Assembly: GCA_016648135.1 (NCBI GenBank)
Contig: JADDOH010023643.1
Location: forward strand, 124,001-188,000
Direction of reading: 5' to 3'
Length of the DNA stretch: 64,000 nucleotides
Origin: Agrypnia vestita
Taxonomy: Eukaryota; Arthropoda; Insecta; Trichoptera; Phryganeidae
Position numbers and translations under genes: made by a program. The notes below the pieces were generated by a model. That model ran no database searches and was not told the DNA's origin. It worked only from the letters and a program-made list of their open reading frames with translations. Shown here piece after piece: positions 1-10,168 of this stretch (the stretch's first letter is position 1; each line of letters starts with the position of its first letter).

Positions 1-539
1 CCTACTGTAAATATATTTCAAGAATTTAATGTACTATCACTCATAAAAATATACAAAAAAAACTCCCTATGCCAAATTTACAACGATTATTTTATAAATA
101 AATCTCACCCCTTAGACTGTATAAGTAATATACATTGAACAAAGGGACAAATAAAGATACCAACTTTAAGAACCACCATGGCACATCATCATTATACTTG
201 GGCATTAAATAAAAAACTTGGGAGTTAAATGGTACAATACATTGTTGTCGCCAAAATTTTTCAAGTAAGGAACATTCCAAAATACGAACAAAAGAAAGAA
301 GTAAAATCATTGGTTTTGGACAACGATGTAATGTAGCATTGCCCACATGTCTCAAATGGTTTCAGTCTAAAAAAATTACTAAATGGTTTCTGCTTTTATA
401 CTCTATTTGGCTTGTAAATGCTCCTCCCATAAGCTCGAGCTTTGGCTCATATTATGGGGAGTATAATGTCTTTAAAATGTTATAACATGGAATCAATTTA
501 TTATAAAAAACATTATTATGTATCCAGTGTATAAATAAA
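1..539. other. AT-rich sequence, no gene seen
   Basis: Short open frames occur here but none resembles a known protein. The stretch may include the decayed 3' part of the LINE relic that follows on the minus strand, but I could not follow the protein below about position 545. Confidence 0.5.
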
Positions 540-544
540 TATAT

Positions 545-955
545 AATAAATAAAATATGTTTTGAAGGCTTCCAGTTTATTGAGATGTTTTTTATTGACA
601 TCCAGATAATACACATCAGCATAATCAGGCAAGGGAAGAAGTTGGGATTGCGAAATTATTTATTTTCCAGAGAATCGGGAGAAAGTTCTTATGTTTGCTT
701 AGGGAGTGAATACTGTAAAATAATTTTTTATTGACATGTGAAATATATTTATGCCATGAAAGATCTACATCAATTAGGATGCCTAGCTTTTTCACAATTT
801 TAGCAGAGGGAATGCGCTGATTATTGACGTAAAGTGAAGGAAGTGTTGAATTTTTCAATACAGATATCAGTTGCGAGTTACCAATTATAATTGTTTGGAA
901 CTTGGATGGATTCACAGGAAGACCGTGTTCCGTGGACTTTATTCAAGATCATCGT
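545..955 (-). pseudogene. LINE reverse transcriptase fragment (Jockey/CR1-like)
   Basis: The minus strand encodes the part of a non-LTR retrotransposon reverse transcriptase that follows the catalytic palm. Visible blocks in order are NPSKFQTIIIG, then VKKLGILIDVDLSWHKYISH, then FLP, and in another frame DYADVYYLDVNKKHLNKLE. These match the usual NPSKTQ..IIG / NLG..ID..LSW..HI / DYADVVY..L..L..LE order. An open frame covers 625-915. A frameshift is needed to read upstream into STEHGLPVNPSK and another to continue downstream. The catalytic YADD block, the endonuclease and both ends are missing, so this is a dead fragment. The clade is inferred from motif style only. Confidence 0.8.
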
Positions 956-1625
956 TAGTTTATTTTTTATTTATTTTATTTTACAGTGTAAATTAAAACT
1001 CACAAATCTCTTAAATTGAAGTAACAAATAAGTAATGCTCTATTGTATCTAAGTTCAATATGCTTTGCTTACTTTTTTATATTTTGTTTCTTAATCGTTA
1101 TAGTAATTTATTCATACAAATGACACACGACAAAAGCTCGACCACCTCAATCCGAATTTAATCTAGTGAGATGATGAACAGATGAAATTCACCTGTTTTA
1201 TGTATAATTACAATTATTTTATTGCAATTACACAATACAACAAATGAATTTGATTGCAATCAGATAATAGTTTTATTATAAAAACTTGATTGTTATTATA
1301 GAGTACAATACAACAGTTCAATTTGATCCGGAGTCAATCTATTTAGGTAAGCAAGGATCAGATCAAGTTTACCTGATAATTAAATAATTAAAATTATTTG
1401 TAATTAACACTACGGCAAGACTCACCTGGAGACCAAAAGACTACGGGTCTTTCCCGGGATACTACCATGTTTCATAAATTTGTATTCTATGGGTAAGTTA
1501 AAAAATAATAATATTGATGTGACAAAAATTCCGTGTAAGTGTTTTTGTTTTTAATTTTATTTAATTATAACAAGTGCAAAAAGGAAAGATATTTTTCCAA
1601 TAAAAAAAAAATATGTATGGGAAAG
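956..1625. other. AT-rich sequence, nothing recognised
   Basis: No coding, RNA or repeat structure was seen on either strand. Confidence 0.4.
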
Positions 1626-1634
1626 CTTAAGTAA

Positions 1635-2215
1635 TTAAAGGCATACTTCAGCGCATACGCCCCGTCCAGCGTCGACGGCGCGGCGTAGGGTGTTACCCCC
1701 TTCCGCGTGAAGCCTTCTACTGAATGGCCTCACGCCTAGCGAGCCGTCAGCCCCTAGCACCTCACGGCAGCACCTTAGCGAAATAAAACCGTACCTACGG
1801 TGAAACCTTAGAGTGCTCGGGCGCATGGTGCATAACGGTACAAAATAAAAACTTAATCTCGTTCGGGAAGGCTTTGAAGTCGAAAAACATAGATGAACAC
1901 TTCAGGTAGGATACAGGTGAATATAACGTGTCTATGTTTCGAGAACGTTTTCTCAAATTAATAATAGATTTGGGAATCTGTTCTTTTTTTTGGACGATCA
2001 CTCCATGGACTGTCAGTCTTTCCGTTTTGTGAGCGGTAGGCTGATGTCGATGCGCTCCATCCTCATGAAGAGCAACCGCCACCTGCTGAACGTATTACAA
2101 AAGGCACCACAGAACGAATGATTCGTGTAACTGTCAGTGTGTGGACGCAAAACACATCTGAACGCGCCCAGCGAGCACGGAGCGCAGGCGAGTCTACGCA
2201 AAGCATTTCTTCCCT
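1635..2215. other. GC-elevated island, function unknown
   Basis: This block is clearly richer in G+C and CpG than its surroundings. Short frames run on both strands (minus 1635-1826, 1795-2082 and 2013-2201), but none resembles a known family and they overlap each other. It could be a regulatory island, an old exon or part of an unrecognised repeat. Confidence 0.3.
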
Positions 2216-2385
2216 ATTTCTTCGGCCCTGACTGTGTTAACAGTAATACGAGCGCTTCTGAATTTCGAGTATTTAAATTAAGAAATTGACTTGAGTAAAT
2301 TGCAAGTTAAATTGCAAGTAAATTGCAAATTAAATAAATAAAAACACCTTTCTTTGTACTAAACTACTTTTGTTATTTTATTATT

Positions 2386-2429
2386 GTGCCAACCGGTTTC
2401 GCTTAAACTTAAGCTTCATCAGGGCAACT
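2386..2429 (-). ncRNA. hammerhead-like ribozyme motif beside a PLE relic
   Basis: On the minus strand the core CTGATGA is followed by one unpaired A, a perfect stem GCTTAA/TTAAGC, then GAAA and the palindrome ACCGGT. Flanking TGCC and GGCA can pair as stem I. This is the arrangement of a hammerhead with a minimal, self-complementary stem III, which would act as a dimer. Hammerhead motifs are known in Penelope-like elements, and this copy lies about 400 bp downstream of PLE coding sequence on the same strand. The extra A before stem II departs from the textbook core, so activity is not assured. Confidence 0.6.
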
Positions 2430-2514
2430 GAATAACTAAACAATAAATACAAAGCAGTGCACTTATGTATACTTAATGAGGGAGACGAAATATAAAATTA
2501 CATAGAAAAAAAGA

Positions 2515-2735
2515 GAGACAACAATATACGAGTACAAATGAAAGAGACATAATATAAAATTACACGATAATGACAAAATACAGAGAGATAAGCATATGGA
2601 TTAGAGAGAGACAAATTACAAACAATTGAGACAACAATATACCATTACTTATGAAAGAGAGCATAATATAAAATTACATGATAATAAAAGATAGACAGAC
2701 AAGCATATGGACTAGAATGAGCCAAATTACAACAA
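2515..2735. repeat. two tandem units of about 113 bp in the PLE 3' region
   Basis: Two direct copies begin with GAGACAACAATATAC at 2515 and 2628. They share the blocks ATAATATAAAATTACA and AAGCATATGGA. They lie between the PLE coding relic and the hammerhead-like motif, so they probably belong to the 3' non-coding part of that element. Confidence 0.7.
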
Positions 2736-2811
2736 ATATTGAACGTCAGGGGAGTGAAAAGGAAAGGAAAAGGTATATGAGAAATTAGTAGGATTTATAT
2801 GGGGAAAATAT

Positions 2812-3267
2812 TTAATAATATAGAACTGTTGGATAAACATAATTGATTATTAAGTATTTCACTATTAGTGTTGACTGACTTTTTATTTCCAGAGCTTCTA
2901 AATTATCAAATATAATTCCTAACCCATTTTTATGTAGCATATGAACCCCTGTATTACGGAAAAAAGAATGATTTTTATCAATCAAGTGATTGGCGAATTC
3001 AGAAAATCCATTACAACTTAAACATTTTAAAGTATTCTTTAACGCGAATATTAACATTACGAGAAGTTTTACCTATATAAAAAGATAAACAATCATTCCA
3101 CAATAATTTATATACACCCGAATGACTTGGATGGTCGTCTCGATCTTTTGTGTTAATTAAAAATTTACCTAAATTATTATTTGTATAAAAGGCTGGTCTT
3201 CCTTCCGAATTTACACAGAGCGAAGAAAAATTATTGATATATAATATTCTGCGCCATTGGTAACTTG

Positions 3268-3270
<3 letters not shown>
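2812..3270 (-). pseudogene. Penelope-like element, GIY-YIG endonuclease C-terminus
   Basis: Read on the minus strand from about 3270, the frame gives ILYINNF, then SGVYKLLWNDCLSFYIGKT, RVKEYF, FANHLIDKNHSF and LGIIFDNLEALEI. SGVYKL plus FYIGKT is the GIY-YIG nuclease signature in its Penelope form, and the HLIDKNHSF and LEALEI blocks are typical of the following helices. The nuclease makes the nick that primes reverse transcription in PLEs. The reading is continuous from about 3250 to 3060 and continues into an open frame ending at 2812, with a possible frameshift near 3055. The reverse transcriptase part is absent; a TA microsatellite at 3268 marks the break. It is a 5'-truncated relic with a linked hammerhead-like motif downstream. 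Confidence 0.8.
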
Positions 3271-3298
<28 letters not shown>

Positions 3299-3333
3299 AA
3301 ATTTTTAATCTTTGTATATATATATATATATAT
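3268..3333. repeat. (TA)n microsatellites
   Basis: Two TA runs, 3268-3294 and 3314-3333, sit immediately upstream of the PLE coding relic. Confidence 0.9.
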
Positions 3334-4158
3334 TAGATGCAGGGGTAGAAAACAAAAAAATATGAATTTCTATTTGTTTGAATTTTATTTGGAATTATAT
3401 TAATTAGGTTTGGATCAAATCCATTGTCATACTTGTCATACAATCTTTACATCAACCATGTCAATAGATTATGATGGAAAAAATGTAAATCTATCTACCT
3501 AAATACATACTACGAAATGATGTGCGAACAGTTATGATTGGTAACTTTCAATTTAAAGATATTAGTAAAAGTAAAACTGTTTAAAGGGTTCCATCTGTGG
3601 TACAAAATGTAAAAGGGGTTCCGCGACTAAACTTAATTAGGAAGCTATAAACTGGACTTCTCCCTGCGTCGCACCAGTGATTATTGATATTTTGATTGAG
3701 AATATTTCACTTTAAGTGTTACTTTAAGTGATTGAGAATATTTCACTTAAGGCATTAATAATACTTAAAAGTATTTATAAAAGTTCGTGGCACAACGCAT
3801 TCTTTTGTTCTTTCCCCGGATACATTGTTCATGGTCGGTACTCTCATTATTCGATCCGCCGATAGGGTTGAATATTCATCAGGCGTTCAGTATTTACATT
3901 CGCTTTATTTGTCACTTCTTCTAGAATTATATTGCAAGTCACCTTTTAGTCATCTGGTTGAATTGAATTTTGCACACAGTGAATAATTTATAATAGCAAT
4001 CATCCTTGTATATACACTCAATTCTATTTATATCGCAGTGAGTATGCTCAAGAACATAGTGACATTTATAATTATATAACAAAACTTCTAGATAAAAATT
4101 ACGGTGAAAGACGAAAGACAAAGAAGAGTGACTGCTTAAAACACAGTAAAATATTTGA
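3334..4158. other. AT-rich sequence, no gene seen
   Basis: Nothing was recognised apart from a small local duplication of a block reading GAGAATATTTCACTT near 3700-3755. Confidence 0.4.
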
Positions 4159-4161
4159 AGA

Positions 4162-4538
4162 CCACGGGAAAAACAATAAATGTCACTTTTTTTTTAAGCC
4201 ATCTGTTAACTTTTTGGGGTATTATTTTATACAAAAAATCAGAATTGGGTCCGTGTATTAGTTTAATTTATATCTGTTTCGTCGTGGTCCGCTGTATTAG
4301 TTGAATTTATATCTGTTTATCCAACGCAAGAAACAGGACTAACCGCCCACCGAACGCCAATTTGACAGTAGGTACATACATTTAATGTACGTAAATACAT
4401 AGAATATGTTTATACAGTAATAAGTTGATTCAATATTTATATAAAAAGGGCATTAGTGAAAAAATATGGACTTTGAAACTACAAAAAACTGTTTTTCTCA
4501 AAATAAACATTTCTTGACATTCATTGTTTTTCCCGTGG
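4162..4538. mobile_element. non-autonomous TIR element (MITE)
   Basis: Terminal inverted repeats begin CCACGGGAAAAACAAT at 4162 and are mirrored by the sequence ending CCCGTGG at 4538. About 24 bp match with one or two differences. The interior has no coding capacity and holds an internal direct repeat of TTATATCTGTTT. The superfamily is not clear and I could not identify a confident target-site duplication. Confidence 0.65.
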
Positions 4539-4539
4539 A

Positions 4540-5066
4540 GTCTTCATTTGCATTCTTTGATTGCAATATTAAACTCTTGAAAGAATTGTGACAAGCATTC
4601 CCACTATTAAGACGTGTAGGAAGAGTATATGTATGTATATAAATATCATAAACTTGCTTTAGCGTTGGGGTTTATATTTAATGCTTAACTCCTATCAGGC
4701 ACCATTGGATCTCTCCTTCTACGTTAGGCCAGAATATTAACTAGTATCTTCAGGGACCTTTTAAGATTTGGAAGTTACTGACGAGTGAAAGATTCTAATG
4801 CTCTTCTGTAATGTAATGAATGAGAATAGATGTAATTCTATTCCAAAATATTTTTACTATGGATAAGTGAGCTGAATATATGCCATTCACATTAAAATTT
4901 AATATAAAGCTTTTTTATATAAATGTTTTATATGTTGCGTACGCTTATATGAAAATGTTATATAAAAGTAGAAAATTATTTCTGAACGTGAAGATAAAGA
5001 AAACAATTATTTTGATTTGTACAGCTCGAAAGACATTGAGATACAATATTAAATTCAATCACAAAA
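4540..5066. other. AT-rich sequence, no gene seen
   Basis: Only short AT-rich frames occur here, including a 64-codon one at 4880-5074 that has no recognisable features. Confidence 0.4.
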
Positions 5067-5067
5067 T

Positions 5068-5408
5068 AAAATAAAAAAGTGTTTTTGTATACATTTGAAT
5101 TTCCAAAAAATTGTCATTAGGAAATTAATTTGAAAGTTATGTTTGGCGATTGACATTTGATGTGACATGTCATTGACGTGTTAGGCGGCCCTCGGAATGT
5201 ATATATATATATTATTTAATACTCCGACAGGTCATAAAAATCAAAGATGTAGATGACCTCAATGTCATGCCCCCTCGATTCCGAGGGCCGCCTAACACGT
5301 CAATGACATGTCACATCAAATGTCAATCGCCAAACATAACTTTCAAATTAATATCCTAATGACAATTTTTTGGAAATTCAAATGTATACAAAAACACTTT
5401 TTTATTTT
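5068..5408. repeat. long near-perfect inverted repeat (131-bp arms)
   Basis: Positions 5068-5198 and 5278-5408 are reverse complements with very few mismatches, separated by about 79 bp. Arms of equal length with a sharp inner boundary (CCTCGGAAT) suggest a foldback or MITE-type element. A transcript would form a hairpin of about 130 bp, which could feed a small-RNA pathway. No coding sequence is present. Confidence 0.85.
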
Positions 5409-5418
5409 GATGATATGA

Positions 5419-5442
5419 ATATATATATATATATATATATAT
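5419..5442. repeat. (AT)n microsatellite
   Basis: A run of alternating A and T abuts the right arm of the preceding hairpin. Confidence 0.9.
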
Positions 5443-5486
5443 GTTATTTATATTTTTAATTTATTTATGCTAGCGAGTCCCGTAAT

Positions 5487-5820
5487 ATTTAATAAGAAAT
5501 AAATAAATGAAATTAAGAGAAACACACAAATATCAAATAATAAAACTGAAAAATTAAATGCTGGAACCTAGATTCGAACCACGGACATCTGTCTTACGCG
5601 GACAGCGTGTTACCAATTTCACTATCCCAGCTACTTAATAAGTCGTCAATATTTGATAGTTGTATGTTTCTCTTTGAATTATTAATTCATTTATTTATAT
5701 TATTCCATTTTTATTCGGGAAGTAATCGATTGCTACGAGAATATCAAACGAGGCTTTGACGTCTTTTTATATGATATTTGTGTATTTCTCTTCATTTCAT
5801 TTATTTGTTTCTTATTAAAT
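5487..5820. mobile_element. inverted-repeat element carrying a tRNA-like core
   Basis: The 54-bp arms 5487-5540 and 5767-5820 are reverse complements with only a few mismatches (outer tip ATTTAATAAGAAA). A third, more diverged arm at 5648-5704 is inverted relative to the left arm and directly encloses the tRNA-like segment at 5560-5631. The layout is therefore arm, tRNA-like core, arm, spacer, arm. Interior coding capacity is absent. Confidence 0.75.
5560..5631 (-). tRNA. tRNA-like sequence, probably a repeat-borne pseudo-tRNA
   Basis: The 72-nt minus-strand sequence folds as a cloverleaf. It has a 7-bp acceptor stem GCTGGGA/TTCCAGC, a D stem GTG/CAC, a 5-bp anticodon stem CTGTC/GACAG with loop CGCGTAA, and a T loop TTCGAAT. 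The B box GGTTCGAATC is intact. Counting the loop gives anticodon CGT (threonine), but position 33 is G instead of the invariant T and the T stem has a G-G mismatch. Its place inside inverted repeats points to a SINE-like or MITE-borne tRNA relic, not a working gene. Confidence 0.6.
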
Positions 5821-5977
5821 ATATATGCATATTTATATAAAATAATAATAAAAAAATATTAATTAAATTGGAACACAAATATTGAGAATAATGTAATTTT
5901 ACGTTTCAATTTCAAATTTGTAAATCTGTATTACGACGCACTTGGATAATAAAATGGAATAAATATTCATTTTACTA

Positions 5978-6275
5978 GCTGTTGCACGTCGAAAATGACG
6001 GAACATTGGTTCGCGTCTTTGCTAAGCCCTAGTATATTTATAGCATATTTTTGGTGGTCCGCGGAAAGGCAGCGGTAACAACATCGCGATTGTTGCCGCC
6101 TTCGGGTTTGCTGGCCCGGGGTTCAAATCTCCAACCGTTTGATTTCGTGTTTTTAGCCGCGAATTCGAACGAAATTTCGGACGGTACACGAAGTTACGGG
6201 GACAGACAGACGGAGACAGACGCATGGACAGACGGACAGACAACGAAATTATTATGTTTGATATAATTTTAAGCT
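5978..6275 (-). mobile_element. short Helitron-like element with tRNA-like domain (family B)
   Basis: This element is homologous in reverse to 46780-47075. On the minus strand it ends with a small hairpin, CGTC and GACG around ATTTT, followed by TGCAACAGCTAGTA. A hairpin followed by CTAG is the Helitron 3' signature. Inside is a tRNA-related part with a B box reading GGGGTTCAAATC and a run of GACAGACA units. Short frames crossing it are by-products. It has no Rep/helicase sequence, so it is non-autonomous. The Helitron assignment rests on the terminus only. Confidence 0.55.
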
Positions 6276-7245
6276 TCGACACAGGCTTTACTATATATAA
6301 TAAATATACTTAAGTAATGACAAGTAAAAATTAATAGTTGTTCATAGAATATTCAAGTATGGTACTCCCTGGAACTATATTTAAGCAAATTTAATAGCAC
6401 TGAATTTAAGCAAGCAATACTGCCGCGTCGCGTCGTACAATTGAGAGGAATAAATAAAAGTTATCCTCTCATACTGGAGGTTTTACTAAAGGATGAAAAG
6501 GCTGTACACCGCTTCTCCGATCAATGGGAAACCAAAATATTACCTGAAGAGCCCTATTCATTGAACAGATCCCGCCTATACCGATGATAGATTTCAAAGA
6601 TTAGATTGGCTAATTGGTCAATTTAATCGAGTGGACACGATGAATTCATATTTTATTAATAACTTCGATCTATTTGATTAACTGACATTAAAAAAAAAAC
6701 CACGCTGATTCTTTCTTCACAAAGATTAGGAATGACTTTATCGTTGATTTAGAATTAACCGAACTAACCCTGTGAGCCAGGGTTCGAGCTTCTCTCGGAA
6801 GATAACCAAGTTTTCATAGCGCAGGTTCTTTTAATTTTATTAAGTTTATTAAAAAAGTGTTTAAATATTAATTTAATTAATAAAAATATACTTTGTATAT
6901 ATAAATAAACCCAGAGTAAAACACCTACCGAGTTTTACTCTACTTGTATTCGAACACTATTCCCAGGCGGGAATACGTCACAGAAAAAACTTTAAAATTA
7001 TAATTATGGTTTTCCCAGATCACCACAAGGTCAAAATGGTGATGATCGATTAGCATCGTATAGTGAAAAATATGTTCCACCGACAGCTATCTGGAGATAC
7101 TTGACCTACGTTGTGATTTCGATTAAATTAGTAACCAAATTATAAATTGATAATTTGTAATATACAAATTTAATTTACTTTTTTTAATTTTTATTGCGTA
7201 ACAGATTATTCCATTTACTGTGTAAGTTGTAACTTGGAGTGAATA
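6276..7245. other. AT-rich sequence, no gene seen
   Basis: Nothing was recognised apart from a B-box-like string, CAGGGTTCGAGC, near 6778 without a convincing cloverleaf. Confidence 0.4.
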
Positions 7246-7246
7246 C

Positions 7247-7790
7247 CTATATGGAAGCGATCCTGTGCTTGATGCTTTCAATGGTATCATTAAATACATC
7301 GACATGATCGCTCAATTCATTTAGGAGTTGCACATTACGTGTTGTGGTGTGCTTCATTACATGCGTTCTGCATTTTGGAACGATTTGGGATGATTTTTTT
7401 CTTTCTTGAACCTCGATTTCGCAAATAATTATTTGGTACAAACAGGGTACAATTCTCTAGTAAGTTCGGAGCATCAATTATAGTTCTTAAAATTTTAACC
7501 ACCAACATAACTAGGCCCTCCTGTCCGCGCGACTTGAGTAGTTGCATTCCCTCAGCATGGTTCACGGTTCATGAATGTAGGATATTCTCCTGTTCTGCGC
7601 ATGTATAAGAAGCGCGAGAATTTCTTTTGAATCTGCTCAATCATGTCGATGTATTTATTTCCTTTGGTGTGGACTCCAAGCTGCCATTCCGAATTCCAAT
7701 TTTGAACGAATAATGAAATTGTACATTTGCTCGATGCACATTTCATTCGAAAATCCTTTTGATATGTGTGTTACGTATCCTAAAAGCTAA
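7247..7790 (-). pseudogene. LINE reverse transcriptase C-terminal fragment
   Basis: Three frames on the minus strand join into the C-terminal thumb region of a non-LTR retrotransposon. In order they read IIRSKLEFGMAAWSPHQ, then MIEQIQKKFSRFLYMRRTGE, LLKSRGQEG with KILRTIIDAPNLLEN and FVPNN, and finally NVQLLNELSDHVDVF. This follows the common order RSKLEYA..VWSPY, IE..QKKFLR, L..RR, ..D.P.LL..I.. VP. At least two frameshifts separate the pieces. The catalytic palm and endonuclease are missing. Confidence 0.75.
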
Positions 7791-8494
7791 TAACACGTTG
7801 TAACTAGTTGGTTTATGTGACTTCAGAAACTCAGTCTGGCATTAAAGACATTACCAAAGACAATAAAATATTTGTATAATAATATATATGAACGTCATTT
7901 GTAAAATAAACTTTGGCTATGGGAGTGGTTTTTCTAGTAATTTTATTGAACTACATTAATTAACATCATCATGTATTAACACATTATCCAGGCCTAAAAC
8001 CCAACAACGTTGTAACATTCATATTTTATCTCTATAATAGCCTTTTCGATCATCATTCACCTCGATACCTGAGGTCTAAATTAAAATTTCTATCTTATAA
8101 TGGCCTTCCATTTCGTTCAGCTGACAGTATATCCCCATTCATAACACTAAATTATTCAGGGCATCATTCAAAGTGCCGTCAGCTAGGCTGCAGAATCAAA
8201 TAAGCATACCTATCTCATCATCACACCTACTTAATGTAAGATGGGTATTATCTTCAACAGCCGACAAAAGCAATTTTTCCATTCCCAAATCTAGATTAAC
8301 TCTTCCTTGTCCCAAACAACTCCTACTCGTCTTGTTATCATAGAGCCAGTTTTGTCGCTGTCACATTGTAAATCAGAAAAATGTTTCAAATGTAATAATA
8401 AATTGTGTGGTTGTTTGGACGAAATAGCTAACAAATAATAAATCCGCCATTGTATTAATATGGATACAAAAAGTGACCAAATAAATATGTAATT
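7791..8494. other. AT-rich sequence, no gene seen
   Basis: No reading frame of note and no repeat structure was recognised. Confidence 0.4.
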
Positions 8495-8549
8495 TTTAAA
8501 AATATATATTAAAAAATGATAACATTGTTTACCTTCACTATATGTTTAT

Positions 8550-8598
8550 AACGATTATAACGTTTTCGATGCTAATGCATTGTCTTCAGTAATATTAC
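8550..8598 (-). ncRNA. hammerhead-like motif, left arm copy
   Basis: The minus strand reads ATTA, CTGAAGA, a stem ATGC/GCAT, C, GAAA, then the palindrome AACGTT (using the last A of GAAA), A, and TAAT. ATTA/TAAT gives a 4-bp stem I. All invariant core bases are present. Two extra bases precede stem II. Confidence 0.5.
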
Positions 8599-9013
8599 TA
8601 ATATACTTTCTTTAGTTGTCATTTGTTAATATTAAATAAATACCATATGAGAATAACTGCCACAAAACAGGTTTTTACCTAGTGTGGCAGTTATTAGTAA
8701 CTTGTATTAACAAATGTAAATAAACAATAAAATAAACAAATAAAATAAAAATAAATTAACATAAGGCGAAAGGACGGCGGGAGGAGTAGGGTAGTTATAT
8801 AGAGCCCGGTAGTTATGAGGGCGTGGTCATTAGGCGCAGAAGAGGGGACGTAATAGATGGAGTTTGAATATTGATTACATTTTGGTTGCTATTAATCGCT
8901 AAGTTTTCTAAAATATCTAGTTTAACATATGTTTATTAAATCTACGCTATGACTGTCGAATCCCACATTCTATACTCCACACGCCGTACAACAGTCTTAA
9001 GTTTAGTGATGGT

Positions 9014-9058
9014 AACATTACTGAAGATGATACAGCATCGAAAACGTTCTAATCGTTA
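9014..9058 (+). ncRNA. hammerhead-like motif, right arm copy
   Basis: The plus strand reads ATTA, CTGAAGA, one T, a short stem GAT/ATC, GAAA, palindrome AACGTT, C, and TAAT. Compared with the left-arm copy, stem II has changed sequence but can still pair, while core, stem I and stem III are conserved. Confidence 0.5.
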
Positions 9059-9204
9059 TAAACAAATAGTGAAAGCAAACAAAGTCATCAATTTTAATAC
9101 ATTTTTTAAAATGGCCTTTCACAAAGTGACACAAGAAATTTTCTAAAAGTAATTTTTAAATATTTATTTTATTATTTGTTTTAATCTACTTATATTTGAT
9201 TAAT

Positions 9205-9243
9205 TACACCTACATGTTTCGGAAAAACCTTTCCATCGTCAAG
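9205..9243 (-). ncRNA. decayed hammerhead-like motif
   Basis: The minus strand has TTGACGA (first core base changed from C to T), one T, stem GGAAA/TTTCC, GAAA and palindrome ACATGT. Stem I is not convincing in this copy. Confidence 0.4.
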
Positions 9244-9557
9244 TTTTTCTGAATTTGCAAATTATTTATTAGAAAATTATCAAGGTTTTGATAACGATTT
9301 AGGACTTTCTATTTTACACATAAATAACTTGGTCTGAAATTAAATTATTTAGAATCATTAGAAATTAGTAAAGCATGTAAAAGTAAACAAAATATTATTA
9401 ATAATCAATTAAATTTAACTACTAGTCCAATATTAAAATTTTTTCGAATAATTTTGTGTAATCAAGCAGTAATATTTAAAATATATTTTTTTAAATAATT
9501 TAGAAAACCAAAACAAAAGACATCATTCATTTTGATATTTTGACATATATAAAACAC

Positions 9558-9595
9558 CTTGACGATGAAAAGTTTTTTCCAAAATGTGTAGGTGT
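9558..9595 (+). ncRNA. decayed hammerhead-like motif
   Basis: The plus strand has TTGACGA, a weakened stem II and a mutated GAAA box. Stem I, ACACC/GGTGT, is a perfect 5 bp. It complements the left-arm copy, where stem I is lost and the rest is better kept. Confidence 0.35.
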
Positions 9596-9659
9596 AATTA
9601 ATCAAATATAAGTAGATTAAAACAAATAATAAAATAATTTTTTAAAATGTCAATCTACA

Positions 9660-10168
9660 TAGTTGCTCAACAAATTAAATAAATATATTTTTGTTCAAAT
9701 CGATTTCTTTATTTTTTATATTAGTTACAAATACTAAAATGTTTTTTGAGTATTGATTAAATTGATTAATGTTATGAATGGGGAGATATTAAGATGCATA
9801 AATAAGTCAAGAAAATAACAACTATTGAAGGCTGCATTCGGATACATTCTTCGCAATGAAAACTACCATCTGTTACAACTCGTCATGCAGGAAAATATAT
9901 TATTGTAAAAGAAAGATTTTTTGGCTGCGCAATAACCTCAGAAAATGGTTCAGTGTACAAAATGCCGGTCATCTTATACATTTAGTGAAGGAAAAATCAG
10001 CAGTTTGGTCACCAATCTTCGAAAGAAGACGGCACATGAAGAAGTTATATTAAAATACTCAAATTAATTCTTTAAATAATTATGTCTTAGGAATGGATAC
10101 ATTATTAAACGCAAAGTAACACACTAATAACAATATAAAATTACTGTATTATTTAATTATTATGTCAT
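9660..10168. other. AT-rich sequence, no gene recognised
   Basis: A 65-codon frame at 9856-10053 has normal-looking composition but no recognisable motif. Confidence 0.4.

Larger units (their letters stand above)
8495..9115. mobile_element. inverted-repeat element with hammerhead-like motifs in both arms
   Basis: Arms at about 8495-8600 and 9013-9115 are inverted copies with moderate divergence. Each holds a hammerhead-like motif (8550-8598 minus, 9014-9058 plus). The centre contains a strong small hairpin at 8652-8695 with a 13-bp stem, AATAACTGCCACA and its complement. No coding sequence lies between the arms. The most economical reading is a non-autonomous Penelope-like element with inverted pseudo-LTRs; this is inference. 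Confidence 0.6.
9150..9655. mobile_element. second inverted-repeat element with hammerhead-like motifs
   Basis: Arms at about 9150-9243 and 9558-9655 are inverted copies sharing GTGTAATTAATCAAATATAA. Decayed hammerhead-like motifs lie at the inner edges (9205-9243 minus, 9558-9595 plus). A third copy of this sequence occurs inside the solo LTR at 48920-49200. The interior is non-coding. Confidence 0.6.

Noticed and set aside
5560..5631. Functional tRNA-Thr(CGT) gene
   Set aside because: G at position 33, a T-stem mismatch and its location inside inverted repeats argue for a repeat-borne relic.
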